Shown here: positions 33,499 through 43,789 of the stretch, in pieces | How the letters are laid out: each line of letters begins with the position of its first letter | Position numbering within the stretch: position 1 is the stretch's first letter | Source of the DNA: Bufo bufo | Lineage: Eukaryota; Chordata; Amphibia; Anura; Bufonidae | Length of the DNA stretch: 64,000 nt | Direction: 5' to 3' | Assembly: GCF_905171765.1 (NCBI RefSeq) | Contig: NC_053391.1 | Location: 190,350,559-190,414,558 of the forward strand | Translations under genes and position numbers: made by a program | Notes under the pieces: generated by a model | Databases searched by the model: none | Told to the model about the DNA's origin: nothing | The model's input: the letters and a program-made list of their open reading frames with translations, nothing else

Positions 33499-33679
33499 GG
33501 GGGAGATTTATCAAACTGGTGTAAAGTAGAGCAGGCTTAGTTGCCCATAGCAACCAATCAGATTCCACCTTTCATTTTTCACAGCTCCTTTGGAAAATGA
33601 AAGGTGAAATCTGATTGGTTGCTATGGGCAGCTAAGCCTGCTTTACTACTACTTTACACCAGTTTGATAAATCTCCCCC
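33499..33679. mobile_element. Palindromic MITE with RFX/CCAAT-like motifs, ACT TSD
   Basis: Ends are GGGGGAGATTTATCAAACTG and the exact inverse, flanked by ACT (33496-33498 and 33680-33682). Each arm holds an X-box-like sequence next to a CCAAT box: GTTGCCCATAGCAACCAAT (33540-33558) and the inverse attggttgctatgggcagc (33614-33632). 181 bp, noncoding. Confidence 0.8.
33540..33558 (+). promoter_or_regulatory. RFX X-box-like site joined to CCAAT box (in MITE)
   Basis: GTTGCC-CAT-AGCAAC fits the two half-sites of RFX-family motifs (GTTRCC, spacer, RGYAAC), and the terminal C begins CCAAT, an NF-Y motif. Match to the motif is seen; binding is inference. Confidence 0.45.
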
Positions 33680-34012
33680 ACTGTACATAAAAAACATTAA
33701 ATAAGCTGCAAGGGTCTAACTTTTTGAATGCCAATTTAATTTTTTTTTTTGCACGGATGGTGTTTTTATATTACCCTTTCCACTTTCCAAAAAAGGGATG
33801 TGACGTGTGCATGGTTTGGGCATGGCCTCTGACATAAATGATAACTGAAATCTATGCCAGCTACAAGCAGGGGTAGATTTCATTCTAGGTGCACAGACTG
33901 CCAGAGGATGCACTTAATTTATGATGAGGCATGCGTCCTTAAGTGCAATCTCGGGTGTGCAGGACCAGTGTAGAATACAAAGAATCTCCCCCTGCACTTA
34001 CTTTGTGGTATA

Positions 34013-35630
34013 CAGTTGCAAGAAAAAGTATGTGAATCCTTTGGAATGATATGGATTTCTGCACAAATTGGTCATAAAATGTGATCTGATCTTCATCTAT
34101 GTCACAACAATAGACAATCACAGTCTGCTTAAACTAATAACACACAAAGAATTAAATGTAACCATGTTTTTATTGAGCACACCATGTAAACATTCACAGT
34201 GCAGGTGGAAAAAGTATGTGAACCCCTAGACTAATGACATCTCCAAGAGCTAATTGGAGTGAGGTTTCAGCCAACTGGAGTCCAATCAATGAGATGAGAT
34301 TGGAGGTGTTGGTTAAAGCTGCCCTGCCCTATAAAAAACACACGCCAGTTCTGGGTTTTCTTTTCACAAGAAGCATTGCCTGATGTGAATGATGCCTCCC
34401 ACAAAAGAGCTCTCAGAAGACCTACAATTAAGAATTGTTGACTTGCGTATAGCTGGAAAGGGTTATAAAAGTATCTCCAAAAGCCTTGCTGTTCATCAGT
34501 CCACAGTAAGACAAATTGTCTATAAATGGAGAAAGTTCAGCACTGCTGCTACTCTCCCTAGGAGTAGCCATCCTGTAAAGATGACTGCAAGAGCACAGCG
34601 CAGACTGCTCAATGAGGTGAAGAAGAATCCTAGAGTGTCAGCTAAAGACTTACAAAAGTCTCTGGCATATGCTAACATCCCTGTTAGCGAATCTACAATA
34701 CGTAAAACACTAAACAAGAATGGATTTCATGGGAGGATACCACAGAGAAGCCACTGCTGTCCAAAAAAAACATTGCTGCACGTTTACAGTTTTCACAAGA
34801 GCACCTGGATGTTCCACAGCTGTACTGGCAAAATATTCTGTGGACAGATGAAACCAAAGTTGAGTTGTTTGGAAGAAACACAGAACACTATTGTGTGGAG
34901 AAAGAGGCACAGCATACCAACATCAAAACCTCATCCCAAATGTGAAGTATGGTGGTGGGGGCATCACGTTTGGGGCTGCTTTGCTGCATCAGGGCCTGGA
35001 CGGATTGCTATTATCAAAGGAAAAATGAATTCCCAAGTTTATCAGGCATTTTGCAGAAGAACTTAAGGCCATCTGTCCACCAGCTGAAGCTCAACAGAAG
35101 ATGGGTGTTGCAACAGGACAACGACCCAAAGCATAGAAGTAAATCAACAACAGAATGGCTTAAACAGAAGAAAATACGCCTTCTGGAGTGGCCCAGTCAG
35201 AGTCCTGACCTGAACCCAATTGAGATGCTGTGGAAGGACCTCAAGAAAGCGATTCACACCAGACATCCCAAGAATATTGCTGAACTGAAACAGTTCTGTA
35301 AAGAGAAAAGGTCAAGAATTACTCCTGACCGTTGTGCACGTCTGATCTGCAACTATAGGAAATGTTTGGTTAAAGTTATTGCTGCCAAAGGAGGTTCAAC
35401 CAGTTATTAAATCCAAGCGTTCACATACTTTTTCCACCTGCACTGTGAATGTTTACATGGTGTGTTCAATAAAAACATGGTAACATTTAATTATTTGTGT
35501 GTAATTAGTTTAAGCAGACTGTTAATTGTCTATTGTTGTGACTTAGATGAAGATCAGATCACATTTTATGACCAATTTGTGCAGAAATCCATATCATTCC
35601 ATAGGGTTCACATACTTTTTCTTGCAACTG
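34013..35630 (+). mobile_element. Tc1-like transposon with ~215-bp TIRs
   Basis: TA-flanked (34011-34012, 35631-35632). Ends are CAGTTGCAAGAAAAAGTATG and its inverse, with inner repeats of gtggaaaaagtatgtgaac at both inner borders. The TIRs run 34013 to ~34226 and ~35418 to 35630. I recognise this as a Tc1 family found in fish and frogs. Full length (1,618 bp), but the gene is broken by small indels. Confidence 0.92.
34389..35410 (+). pseudogene. Tc1-like transposase, several frameshifts
   Basis: Starts [19 protein letters not shown] (34389), with paired-like helix-turn-helix [20 protein letters not shown] and a second HTH (VSESTIRKTLNKNGFHGRIP). Near 34748 a base is missing. The core then continues in another frame (NILWTDETKVELFGRN, first Asp), shifts again near 34893-34905 and once or more around 34965-35045. 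It recovers the downstream frame with RRWVLQQDNDPKH (second Asp), SQSPDLNPIEMLW (third residue Glu, D34E) and ends RKCLVKVIAAKGGSTSY at a stop ending 35410. All three catalytic residues survive in pieces, but no continuous protein is possible. It would cut and paste DNA at TA sites when intact. Confidence 0.9.
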
Positions 35631-35929
35631 TATGTGTAAAGATTAATATTCCAAACACAGATCACCGTTTGCATGCACACTAGACGGCATACTAGTGGTA
35701 AAAGTGTTTACTTCGCATGCAAATGGGTAACTGGATGCATTCCTAAAACAACACATTCCAGCATTGATTGGTTGCATGTTGATTAGATTTGCTTCCTCCA
35801 TGCCAGCTATAAATTTGGACTTAGAGGGCAGACTTCAAAATGAAGCTTAAATTGAGACTCCTGGAAAATGTACATGATTAGTAATGACCTACAAGAGTCA
35901 TTGAAAGGTCTATTAGTCCTTACACCGAA

Positions 35930-36095
35930 GGGGGAGACTTATCAGAACTGGTCTAAAGGAAAAGTTGCTTAGTTGCCCATAGCAAGCAATCAGACTCTAC
36001 CTTTCATTTTCCAAAAGTACTGTGAAAAATGAAAGGTGGATGCTGATTGGTTGCTATGGGCATCAAAGCCAGTTTTCATTTGACCAATCTACCCC
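35930..36095. mobile_element. Second copy of the RFX/CCAAT palindromic MITE (decayed)
   Basis: The left end GGGGGAGACTTATCAGAACTG and right end accaatctacccc are degraded inverses. Internal GTTGCCCATAGCAAGCAAT has lost one base of the X-box half-site and CCAAT. The right arm keeps gattggttgctatgggcat. Confidence 0.65.
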
Positions 36096-36111
36096 AAAAT
36101 ACTGTTTATTA

Positions 36112-36652
36112 GGGTACTTTCACACTAGCATTTTTCTTTTCCGGCATAGAGTTCCGTCACAGGGGCTCAATACCGGAAAAGAACTGATCAGGCATATCCC
36201 CATGCATTCTGAATGGAGAGAAATCAGTTCAGGATGCATCAGAATGTCTTCAGTTCAGTCATTTTGACTGATCAGGCAAAAGATAAAACCGTAGCATGCT
36301 ACGGTTTTATCTCCGGCGAAAAAAACTGAAGACATGCCGGAATGCTGGATCCGGTATTTTTCCCCATAGGAATGTATTAGTGCCGGATCAGGCATTCAAA
36401 ATGCCGGATCCGTCCTTCCGGTCTGCGCATGCGCAGACCGGTAAAAATGTGAAAAAAGATACAAGACGGATCCGTCTGTCCGCATGACAACCGGAGAGAC
36501 TAATCCGTTCTTGCAAAGCATTTGTGAGACGGATCCGCATCCGGATCCGTCTCACAAATGCTTTCAGTCACATGCAGATCGGCGGATCTGGCGGGCAGTT
36601 CCGACAACGGAACTGTCCGCCGGATCACACTGCCGCAAGTGTAAAAGTAGCC
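36112..36652. mobile_element. Harbinger-like MITE, TTA TSD
   Basis: TTA at 36109-36111 and 36653-36655. Ends are GGGTACTTTCACACTAGC and gcaagtgtaaaagtagcc. The interior has many atccggatccg and accgtagcatgctacggt palindromes. The frame 36484-36828 crosses the right end and is not a gene. Confidence 0.65.
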
Positions 36653-36655
36653 TTA

Positions 36656-37489
36656 TAAGACAAGTTGCAAAAAGGATGCTCCCTTCTCTGACATCACTTC
36701 ATGGACTGCAAATATTGGCTGGTTCTTCCCCTCTCAGACTTCCTGTTCAGACTGCCCCCTTCGTTACCACAAAGAGGAAGGTTTATCATTACTCATACAC
36801 CAGCCTCGATCCCTCTGCACCGGAGTGAGTTGCACCTTATTTATTAAAAATGCAGATGCCTCTTAATAAATTAGGTGCATGCCCTGCTGTGCACTGGAAA
36901 CTGAAGTCTACACCAGTCAGGGGCTGGCACAGTCTTCAGCTAAAATCTCCTGAAGTTTCTGGTAAGTTATACTGTAGGCCTGTTTCGCATTGGAGTTTAC
37001 TCAGTTCGGCAGGGGAACAGCCTGCCGGATCCGTACTGCAGTGTTCCCCCCGTGAGCTGCCGGAAGTCCACCCGGCCCCATTCACTATAATGGGGACCGG
37101 CGTACATCCAGCTGCAGCACGGCAAATTTGCAGAGAGGCGGTCGGACAAATATAGCTGCATGTAGTATTTTTTTGTCCAGCTGTCTATTGGCATATTTGC
37201 CATGCTGCTGTGAAGGGGGCACAATGAGGGCATTACAACTGTGAAAGGGGCACAGAGAGGGCATAACTACTGTGAGAGGGCACAATGTGGGCATAACGAC
37301 TGTGAGGGGGCACAGATCTGTACAAAACTACTGTGAAGGTTGTACAATGAGGGCAATACTACTGTGAGGGGGCACAATTTTTTTTAAAGTATTGGGGGGG
37401 GTGCCAAACACCCTAGGCACGCCAATGGCTGGGCCCACCACAACATCAGGGGGTTGGTTATTTTTAAAATTTCATCACATTGCCTACTT
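36656..37489. other. Repeat debris, no gene
   Basis: Contains a cttaataaattaggtgcat hairpin (36835-36880) like that at 27.5 kb and degenerate gaaggggcacaatgagggcat repeats (37200-37380, unit ~30 bp), mirrored as low-complexity minus-strand frames. Confidence 0.45.
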
Positions 37490-37492
37490 TTA

Positions 37493-37668
37493 GGTCCCTT
37501 TCACACAAGCGAGTTTTTCCGCGCATTGCACCCGCGCGGAAAAAACTGAACAACTAAACGCAACCGCAGACAAAACTGACTGAACTTGCTTGCAAAATAG
37601 TGCGAGTTTCACTGAACGCATCCTGAACGCATCCGGACCTAATCCGTCACGCTTGTGTGAAAGGGGCC
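37493..37668. mobile_element. Small Harbinger-like MITE, TTA TSD
   Basis: TTA at 37490-37492 and 37669-37671. Ends are GGTCCCTTTCACACAAGCG and cgcttgtgtgaaaggggcc. 176 bp. Same TIR class as the large foldback at 47576-49301. Confidence 0.75.
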
Positions 37669-37671
37669 TTA

Positions 37672-38211
37672 GGCTAGTTTTAAAAAAAAAAATCTTAGAC
37701 AACCCCTTTAATGGCACACTGTCCACGTGTGTTAGGAAGTGATACAATGTTGCTATTTTATTAACATTTGTATGCTAGGTTATATCTAATCACTGCTAGT
37801 GTTTGTGGATGTTCCAGAGGTCTGTGCTATTCCCAGAATGACTGTATTGTCAGTAAACACGGAGTGCAGTTTGTCTAGTTATTAATACATTTTATTTTGG
37901 CTAGAAGCCGAGCAGCTCCTATCGCAACTATCGATTGCACTGAGGCTGCTGCTGTACAGTCTAATGAGTTACTGAGAACAAACCAGCTGAACACAGTGAG
38001 ATCTCTTTCCTACGAAACCAGCATATAACGTCCATTCACCAAAAATGATTTAGAGGGACTGTTATTTACATTTTAAATAGCACTAACAATCATCACTTTT
38101 GAAATACAGAGACCGAAGAAGCAGAAATCATTAGTATTATAGGGTCATCAGACCCTATAGTGCTGTTCAGTAGACTGCAAAACTGGTGAGTATGTAATAT
38201 AAGAATAATGG
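37672..38211. other. No gene recognised
   Basis: An isolated T2-type right end (tagacaacccctttaa, ~37695-37710) without a left partner; the rest is unique-looking. Confidence 0.4.
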
Positions 38212-39170
38212 GCAGTATGCAAATGAGCTCTTAACAAGCTCTGCCTTTAATGCCACCAGATGTAAGGCAGCTATCCTATAAGTCAATGTTCAACCTTTCA
38301 AAAGGCCTTGAGACATGACTTGGATAATAACTAAGCCAGCACCTCAACTGTTCTGGGTGATTGTCCCTCATCAAAGCAGAGCAGAGATTACTGGCTTAAC
38401 TAGGTGAGAGGTCTAGGTCAGGATTTGGAGAATACAATGGGCCAGATTTATCATTAGCTCAAGTCAGAATAATGGAGTGAAAAAGTTGCAAATTTTTGCG
38501 CAATCGCTAAAACTGCGCACAAATTTGCGACTTTTTTCTGCTCTGCACTATGCTCACCAGTTTTCTGAAAGTGGGCGTGTTTTCCTATGTAAATGAATCT
38601 CTAGACAGATTTACTATTGGGACTATTTAAAAAGTCGCTAAAAAGTCGCAAAAAAAATGCGCAATTTCACTCCAGTGAGGACCATGCTTATCTTATGAGA
38701 CTTTTTAATAGAACATGCGACTTTTTCGCAAAGACGTGCGACTTTTGTAAAGCTGCTTACTGACAGATAAACTGCTACCGTCAAACCACATTTATTACAG
38801 TCTTAAAGGGCCGATCATAAATCTGACTGGGCTAAAACTGACTTTAGTAATGATAAATCTGGCCCAATATCTCCTAATGGAGAGCACCTTAAGCGGCGTG
38901 AGGAGTCTTATAGGCCAGGCAATGCTCCTCTGGAAGTCTGGGAAGAAAGGAATGCAAATGAGCTCTTAACAAGCTCTGCCTCTAATGCCACCAGATGTAA
39001 GGTAGCTATCCTATAAGTCAAAGTTCGACCCTTTCACCAGGCCTTTAGACATTACTTGGATAATAAATAAGCCAGCACCTAATCGGTTTAGAGTGATTTC
39101 CCCTCATCAGTGCAGAGCAGAGAGTACTGGCTTAACTAGGTGAGAGGCCTCAGTCAGGATTTATTATGTA
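38212..39170 (+). repeat. Direct repeat pair flanking a palindromic MITE
   Basis: About 215 bp beginning tgcaaatgagctcttaacaa (38210-38425) recurs in direct orientation at about 38954-39168 (~85% identity by eye), offset ~745 bp. Between them sits a palindromic MITE (38439-38865). This suggests two monomers of a longer tandem repeat, one of which received the MITE. Confidence 0.7.
38439..38865. mobile_element. Palindromic MITE, AAT TSD
   Basis: Ends GGGCCAGATTTATCATTA and its inverse, flanked by AAT (38436-38438, 38866-38868). The interior has inverted aaaagtcgca/tgcgactttt motifs. Related in style to the GGGGGAGATTTATCA class. Confidence 0.7.
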
Positions 39171-39181
39171 GAGGAAGTTAA

Positions 39182-40084
39182 CACCTTCCGAACATCCGCC
39201 ATACATGTACGGCGGAAGTTGGGTGTAAGATGGCACTCACTCCAGAGCCGAGCGAGCGCCGTAGCTACCGAGTGCCTACTGATTCATACAGCAGACACCT
39301 GCGGCTAATGTCCTTAAACCCCTCAGATGCCGTGGTCAAATGTGATCACTGCATATGGGGATACTAAAAGCCGGAAGCGCGCCTCCGGGTGAGGAGCGCT
39401 TTCTGCAGTCGGAGATCTGGGAAATCCTCCTATGCTAATAATGATCCTGTACTAGGCTTCCAGGCTCATTAATTGTATATCACAGTTCATGCCAGCAGGT
39501 GGCAGCACTGAACTGTGATAAAGATTGCTGTATAGAATAATGGAGCAAATTCCATTATTCTATACTAGTTGCAATCTGATCATTGCAAGTTGAGGTCCAC
39601 TTGGGGACCTAAAAAATAAAAAGTTTTGAAAAATATAAATTCAAATCACCCTCTTTCTCCATCACATTACATACCAAAAAATCTAATAAAAAGTGATCAA
39701 AAAGTCATACACATCCCAAAATGGTATTACCAAAATCTACAGATCATCTCGCACAAAATGAGCCGTCAAACATCTTATAGACTTAACTCTAAAAAAGTTA
39801 TGGGGGTCAGAATATGGCGATGACAAGAAAAAAAATCATAGTGAACAACGTAAAAATAAAACCCAAAAACTTTTTATTTTTTTCAAATTCCACCCTATTT
39901 GTAATTTTTTTCTGCTTCCCACTACATTGCATGCAATATTAAATGGTGGTATTAAAAAGTGCAACTTTTCCCACAGAAAAAAAGCCCTCATACGGCTATG
40001 TGAACAGAAAAATAAAAAAGTTATGGCAGGGAGCGAAAAAAGAAAACGCAAAAACAGAAAATCGCCACATCAGAAAAATGGTTA
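39182..40084 (+). mobile_element. piggyBac-like non-autonomous element, 3'-truncated
   Basis: TTAA at 39178-39181, then CACCTTCCGAACATCCGCC. The subterminal catacatgtacggcgg corresponds to the gtacatgtacgg palindrome of copy A. Two hairpins follow: atcacagttca...tgaactgtgat (39479-39519) and a tatagaataatgga...attattctata stem (39532-39566). Then comes a gaggtccacttggggacct stem shared with other copies. It ends where a T2 begins near 40085; no right terminus seen. Confidence 0.6.
39492..39506 (+). promoter_or_regulatory. Perfect CTCF-core-like motif in transposon hairpin
   Basis: CCAGCAGGTGGCAGC matches CCASYAGRKGGCRSY at every position and lies in the loop of a hairpin formed by atcacagttca and tgaactgtgat. 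The motif is seen; occupancy is inference. Confidence 0.5.
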
Positions 40085-40867
40085 AAACAAGCCACTTACT
40101 AATGTATTGTAAGTGTCCTTATTGCCTCCTTTGCTGGCTGGATTCACATTATACACTGCTCATTTTCCATCACATTATACACTGCTCATTTTCATGGTTA
40201 TTATGATCACCGCCTAAGCATGCTCCTGTGGTCCCAGCCACCAGAGAGGCCAGCGCTTTTCTCTATAGTGTGCAAGCACAACCACTGATGCTAGATTACA
40301 TTGTGGTCGTAACTAGGGACTTTGTTTTAATGCTGTACGGAGATCTGTCTCTGTACAGCATTAAAATGTATGGGCCCTGGGGAGGTGAAATGAGTTATCA
40401 CCGATGTCTCACAATAACTTCGGCATTTGATTATTAAACTGGAAAAAACATTTTAAAATGGGTATCCATTTCGGTAACAACTGGTATCTTGGTACCAAAG
40501 CCGACTTCAGAACCAAGTTTTAAAATGGTTTTCAAGTTGAAAAATCTAATTCTAAAGTTATTCACCGAAATCCCAGGAGACTTCGGCGATAACAAATGTG
40601 CCTCGCCAGAGCCCATACATTTTAAAGCTGTATGGAGATGGATCTCTGTACAGCATGAAAACGAAGTTTTGAGCAAAGTGACTTGGATCCAAAGCTCGAT
40701 TCACTCATCCCTAGCCGTAACCATGAAAATGAGCAGTATACAATGTGATGGAAAAATGAATCAAGCCAGCAAAGGAGGCAATATGGACCATCACAATACA
40801 TTAGTAAGTGGTATGTATTAGCTTTCTCTATATGATAAATGCCACTTGCTGAAATGAGACAGCCCTT
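40085..40867. mobile_element. Large T2-like foldback, left end missing
   Basis: The right end ...atttcagcaagtggc (inverse) gagacagccctt is followed by TTAA (40868-40871). Arms are ccacttactaatgtattg ... ttgcctcctttgctggct (40090-40140) and its inverse (40755-40812). Inner inverted pieces include ctgtacggagat/atctctgtacag. The terminal ~60 bp of the left arm is missing at the junction with the upstream piggyBac-like element. Confidence 0.6.
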
Positions 40868-40919
40868 TTAAAAAAGCCAATTTTCCCTGCACAAAACAAG
40901 CCCTAAAATACAGACAAGA

Positions 40920-41045
40920 ATAGGCATATTCTATTAGTGCTGGCAATGTGCGGTCCGCAAAATGCGGAACGCACATTGCCGTGTCTGTGTTTTGCAGATC
41001 CGTGGATCTGCAAAACACGTTACAGACGTGTGAATGGACCCTAAA
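40920..41045. mobile_element. Harbinger-like MITE fragment
   Basis: ggcaatgtgcggtccgcaaaatgcgg and gtgttttgcagatccgtgga are typical interior motifs; the right end gacgtgtgaatggaccct resembles the inverse of a TIR. Left terminus not found. Confidence 0.4.
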
Positions 41046-41705
41046 GCAGGATGGTAGTGCTCTGGCTCTGACCCTGCTGAGGACTACATATAAACAATAA
41101 TGTCGCAATGCCAATTGGAAGAATTTATCATGAGTGGAATATCTGAAGTCAGTTTTGGTGGAGTCAGTGTTGACAATGAATAGGGGACACAACTGATCCA
41201 TTTTGGCCCGGTTTTGAGACCCTTTGCCAGATCTGAAAGCCGGAAAGCCACAACTCAAGTGCGAAACAGGCCTAAACACACTTACCTTCAAACCCACTTT
41301 TCAAAACTGGAATGAGTGGTGTAAAGATGCAAAAATTGCTAAATTAAAGTAAGCCCAAAAGCCCTATTTCGTGACTTTTAGAAGCCAGAATTCTGGAGTT
41401 CAGGGCATGATAAATGCTCCCCAATGCTCCAGTATGCACACAATATCTACTCGATATGTATATGATGGACGTATAGCTCAGACATATTCAAATGTATGCC
41501 ATACAGTTGCATACATGTACCAAAGACTCCTGTTGTAAAAATTGTATATTCTACAGTCTACATAAAAGATATGCTGATGCATACTGGCCAGTTTACCTAT
41601 AGGACAGTCATTTGCCATATGTCCACACCCTATAAAAGTCAGATTTTTGCTCAAAACTTTATACTAAATAAAGTAACATACACCGAGCAGCCATAGCAAT
41701 AAGAC
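41046..41705. other. No gene recognised
   Basis: The sequence around 41300-41420 has aattctggagttcagggcat-type MITE phrases; otherwise nothing recognised. Confidence 0.35.
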
Positions 41706-42279
41706 TGCCGGTAGGCCAAGCAACCACGCACACACCTTCCCATCCTCCCGCAAATAGAACCTTCTTACCCAATAAAGACACTAAACGCCACTGGGTTGGG
41801 TGGTGATCGGCCACAGCTTTTCTTTATTTGTTATTGAACATAACCAAACCACGAGCTTAAGAACTGCTCCAGAAACCGTTACAGGGAGCGGTATGCCAGC
41901 CGCTGCCCTCGCAGCGGGCAAGTCTGCCCTTTACATTTCACACCGGGTATTCCGATTGCCTCCAAACCGCCAGCTGTGACTTGAGGATACGATGTAACCT
42001 ATACTAGAAGATAGAAACATGTATGAACATTCCGATAACCAATGGGAGCCAGAACGGCAAACCAGAAAACATAACATCCAGGGAAGGGAGGGAGGGAGAC
42101 GTTCCAGCAGCCAAGAGACCGGCCGGAAGCGGGAGGGGAATTATATAGCCTCACAGGGAGGGACGTCAGTGCCCCTTACAAGGGATCATGGGAAAACCTT
42201 AACCCATGCATGCCTGGAGAAAAGGGAGAATAGGAAGGGAGGGTAAAACAACCACATGGGGGCCACCATCAGTCCCACA
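41706..42279 (-). mobile_element. Putative solo LTR
   Basis: On the minus strand it begins TGTGGGACTGATGG and ends ...GGCCTACCGGCA. It has a TATA box (gctatataattcc, near 42145-42157) and, about 320 bp downstream, AATAAAG (near 41826-41834). This U3-R-U5 layout fits an LTR. Flanking 5-mers (aagac, gcacc) do not match, so the boundaries may be off. No internal genes. Confidence 0.4.
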
Positions 42280-42489
42280 GCACCAACCCTAATCGGATTG
42301 GCGCTGTACAAACCACTTATAGGTGAAGTGAAAAATGGGGCAAAGTGCTAAAATAGTTAATGCAGGCTATAATAGAAAGCCGTCAGAACACTTACTGCAT
42401 CAAAGCTTGTTGCACATCGGTCTGCTTAGCCGCAGGCCAGTCACAGTGACCATGCTGACCTCTAACCTCCTCCAAAAGCACCAAATCTC

Positions 42490-43660
42490 TTGAGACACCT
42501 ACAGGTATTTGGGCAAATTTTGGGGTTCAAGATTAATGCAACGAAGAGTGAGCTTCTCTTATTGCGACAGAGTACGCAGATTTTTGATTGAGGAACCGTA
42601 CAGCCTCAAGTCACAGTGGCCTCGACCAGTATACGCTATGTAGATGTAAATATAGGAAAAAACCCTGACTCCATCTATAAACACAATTACACTCTATTGA
42701 TAAAAAGATACTGACTGAGTTAGAAACGTGAATACAACTTCCGATTTCCCTGTTGGGACGCTGCCATCTAATTAAGATGGACAGCTTTAAGAGACTTCTT
42801 TATCCTATGCAGACCAGCCCTCTATGAATTAAACACTCTGATATTACTACTCTGGAGACGACATTCCGGTCATTCATTTGGACGGGTCGTTGCCCGAGGA
42901 TATTTTTTTTAAAAACTGCATCTCATGAACGGAGGTGGCGGCTTAAATTTCCCAGAATTTGATGGTATCATTTAGTCAGTAACTTACAGCACGGCACTGT
43001 GTAGATTAGCTTTTACAAACCAGCAGTTACTCTAATTATTCATTAGAAGTCAACCTGGTTTAGCCCTGGTCTCTTTCATCATTATTGCACACCAAATACT
43101 CATGCCTGCTTCCCCGGCTCAAGAAGAGCCACCTGGTTAAACATACAGTTGCGACTTGGAAAGCCACCACGCAAAAATACGGCTTACCATTCCTTACCAT
43201 CTAAACATTTACATCTCTGGGGCCTGAAAAATAAGCAGTTTAAGAAATGGGGAGACATAGGTGTTAGGAGAGTGCAGCGCTGCAAAGGCACCAGTGCTGC
43301 CCAATCTCATTATCCCTGGAATTTATCCTGTTTCACTGGCACCCGGAGGGTAAGTCAATACCTCAGACAGTACATGTGAGTTTAATGGCAGCTAAACAGT
43401 GTTAAAACAGTGGCTGCAAGCCTCTACACCTTAAGAGATCCTACAACGAATTAGGCATTGTCTGCAGATGGAATGCCTGGGAGCTGAACATTCTAAAGAG
43501 TCCTTCATACGGGGTCTTCTGAAAAAATGGAAGGGGTTCATATGTGCAGCACTGGGTGATGAGGAGTTGAGATGTTTATTTTCAGCCTTTCAGTTCAACC
43601 GAATGGTTCCTCCAGGAATGACTGTAAGGGATATTAGGGTGTCTGGAACGGGTAGATAGG
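42490..43660 (+). pseudogene. L1-type ORF2 fragment (RT C-terminal part), heavily decayed
   Basis: Successive frames give FKINATKSELLLLRQ, then IRYVDVNIGK, YKHNYTLLIKRYLTELET, a stop, and IQLPISLLGRCHLIKMDSF plus RLLYPMQTSPL. These are the blocks after the YADD motif of L1 reverse transcriptases. Further on (42920-43660) are degraded post-RT blocks. It is 5'-truncated, with multiple stops and shifts, older than the L1 at 20.6-26.3 kb and on the opposite strand. Confidence 0.75.
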
Positions 43661-43789
43661 CAGATGTAGTAATTCCTACTGGCGGGGGATTGGAGTACCA
43701 GATGGTGGGAGGTCTGGGGGTGGAGTGAGGGGAGGGGTAGGGAGTAGGGAGTGGGTTACCTTTCATTATGTTCTTTCAAATATTTAAAT

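Noticed and set aside
36997..37294. Overlapping minus-strand frames with MPSLCPLHS repeats
   Set aside because: Read-through of a degenerate ~30-bp gggcacaatgagggcat repeat.
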